From Elusimicrobiaceae bacterium (GTDB lineage: Bacteria; Elusimicrobiota; Elusimicrobia; Elusimicrobiales; Elusimicrobiaceae), in assembly GCA_024405075.1 (NCBI GenBank), contig JAKSPG010000077.1:1-6270 (forward strand): 6,270 nucleotides of DNA, written 5' to 3'. The position numbers were made by a program, and so were the translations under genes. The notes under the pieces are model-generated. The model saw only the letters and a list, made by a program, of their open reading frames with translations, was not told where the DNA came from and made no database searches. Positions 5,812-6,270 of the stretch are shown in pieces. Position 1 is the first letter of the stretch. Each line of letters opens with the position of its first letter.

Positions 5812-5837
5812 GGTATCAAAAAAAAAAACGATGTCAA
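5810..5837 (-). promoter_or_regulatory. Pilin promoter with an 11-T run in the spacer
   Basis: On the minus strand a perfect -35 box TTGACA (5832-5837) is followed by a 16-base spacer containing eleven consecutive T, then TACCAT (5810-5815), four of six to the -10 consensus. A second -10-like box, TATACT (5799-5804), lies nearer the gene but is 27 bases from TTGACA. With either -10 box the transcript would begin between about 5791 and 5803, just ahead of the AGGGGG site. Confidence 0.5.
5818..5828. repeat. Homopolymer tract of 11 A/T
   Basis: Eleven A on the plus strand (eleven T on the pilin coding strand). It is the longest mononucleotide run in the window and sits exactly between the -35 and putative -10 boxes of the pilin gene, a position where length change by slippage would alter promoter spacing. 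Confidence 0.95.
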
Positions 5838-5862
5838 GCTTTATTTTTTCATACAGCAAAAG

Positions 5863-5891
5863 AAAACCCGAAACGCTCTGTTTCGGGTTTT
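5863..5891 (-). terminator. Intrinsic terminator of the TRL-like gene
   Basis: A perfect 12-bp stem (5863-5874 with 5880-5891, core CCCGAAAC/GTTTCGGG) closes a 5-base loop. On the minus strand the stem runs into TTTTCTTTT, a proper U-tract. It lies 21 bases after the TRL-like stop and before the pilin promoter, so the two minus-strand genes are separate transcription units. Confidence 0.88.
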
Positions 5892-5912
5892 GTACAAAAA
5901 TATACCAACTGG

Positions 5913-6215
5913 CTATCTGCCGGTTACGACTGTGCAAACCTCGGAATAAATCGCATAGCTTTTGATATCCCGGTCAATGCTGGCCACCTGGGTAATTTTG
6001 CCGTTCTTTTTAGCGGCTTCCACCGACATATCACCCTGGATGAGCAACCCCAACACGTTGGTTGCGCACGCGCGGCCGACTTTATTGCCCGGGGCGTTGG
6101 TTGCCAAAATAGGTTGTTGGGTTTGGGCGAATAAGGCCGTACCCACGTAGGTAGGCGGCGTAGCGCAAGCGGCCAACATCAATGCAGCGGCAGATAAAAA
6201 CATTAATTTTTTCAC
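5913..6215 (-). CDS. TRL-like family lipoprotein
   Basis: This small envelope lipoprotein has 100 residues, with a classic signal: two Lys, a hydrophobic stretch and L-A-A-C, making Cys17 the lipidated residue. The mature part matches the pattern I associate with the TRL-like family: an N-terminal G-T-A-L, then N-K-V-G-R-A-C-A-T-N-V-L-G-L, GDMSVEAAKKNGKI, a conserved V/A-S-I-D segment and a C-terminal T-V-V-T-G. The function of this family is unknown; its name comes from a locus near tRNA genes, and no tRNA is present here. The start is GTG at 6213-6215, supported by AAGGAG at 6223-6228 with a 7-nt spacer; the next in-frame ATG would cut into the signal peptide. It ends in TAG and is followed by a strong terminator, so it looks like a single-gene unit. 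A TATAGT box at 6252-6257 may be its -10. Confidence 0.85.
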   Translation of the reverse strand: MKKLMFLSAAALMLAACATPPTYVGTALFAQTQQPILATNAPGNKVGRACATNVLGLLIQGDMSVEAAKKNGKITQVASIDRDIKSYAIYSEVCTVVTGR

Positions 6216-6251
6216 TCAAAAACTCCTTATATAAAGTAATACGACACCATT

Positions 6252-6257
6252 ACTATA
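6252..6257 (-). promoter_or_regulatory. Possible -10 box of the TRL-like gene
   Basis: TATAGT on the minus strand matches five of six -10 positions and would start transcription near 6245, giving a leader of about 30 nt that includes AAGGAG. The matching -35 box would fall beyond the window edge, so it cannot be tested here. Confidence 0.3.
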
Positions 6258-6270
6258 ACATATTTTTCCC

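Noticed and set aside
5799..5837. TTGACA paired with TATACT as one promoter
   Set aside because: The spacing is 27 bases, far beyond the 15-19 normally used by sigma70; TACCAT at 16 bases fits better.
5275..5937. Long version of the second pilin beginning at 5937
   Set aside because: It would run through the TRL-like gene's terminator and both promoter boxes and overlap the TRL-like 3' end; the N-terminal extension has no pilin character.
1..6270. CRISPR arrays, tRNA or rRNA genes, insertion sequences, toxin-antitoxin pairs
   Set aside because: No regularly spaced repeats, cloverleaf, transposase motifs or terminal inverted repeats were found; the TRL family name does not imply a tRNA here.

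Overview
The window most likely comes from a gut-type member of the Elusimicrobiota. I infer this from two type IV pilin-like genes with nearly identical N-terminal helices, a monomeric group B [FeFe]-hydrogenase, and lipoprotein-rich Gram-negative envelope genes. The phylum is an inference from gene content only. Base composition is moderate, and no rRNA, tRNA, CRISPR array or insertion sequence is visible.

Layout. (1) Positions 1-548, plus strand: the 3' part of a pilin gene cut by the window edge. It ends tail-to-tail, with overlapping stop codons, against (2) 545-2825, minus strand: a collapsed tripartite RND drug-efflux operon. The order is membrane fusion protein (MFP), RND pump, outer-membrane channel. 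The channel gene is intact. The MFP carries an in-frame amber stop and has lost its C-terminal third. The pump is reduced to its last 52 codons, directly joined to the broken MFP. (3) 2826-2954: a divergent promoter region. (4) 2955-3713, plus: an exported protein of unknown family, apparently expressed from a leaderless or nearly leaderless transcript. (5) 3760-5226, plus: a complete group B [FeFe]-hydrogenase, closed by a strong terminator at 5244-5271. (6) 5275 to about 5811, minus: a second pilin whose well-placed start codon is one base out of frame with the pilin, under a promoter that contains an 11-T run. (7) 5863-5891: a terminator for (8) 5913-6215, minus: a TRL-like lipoprotein.

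The genes do not form one pathway. The hydrogenase fits a fermentative, hydrogen-producing anaerobe. The pilins belong to a type IV pilus or type II secretion-like apparatus encoded elsewhere. The efflux locus shows recent gene decay: a tandem repeat expansion, a nonsense codon and a deletion that I estimate at about 3.4 kb. I see no convincing new defence or mobile system. The points most worth a second look are the deletion scar, the possible slippage-controlled pilin, the very short 5' leaders, and the unrecognised exported protein next to the hydrogenase.
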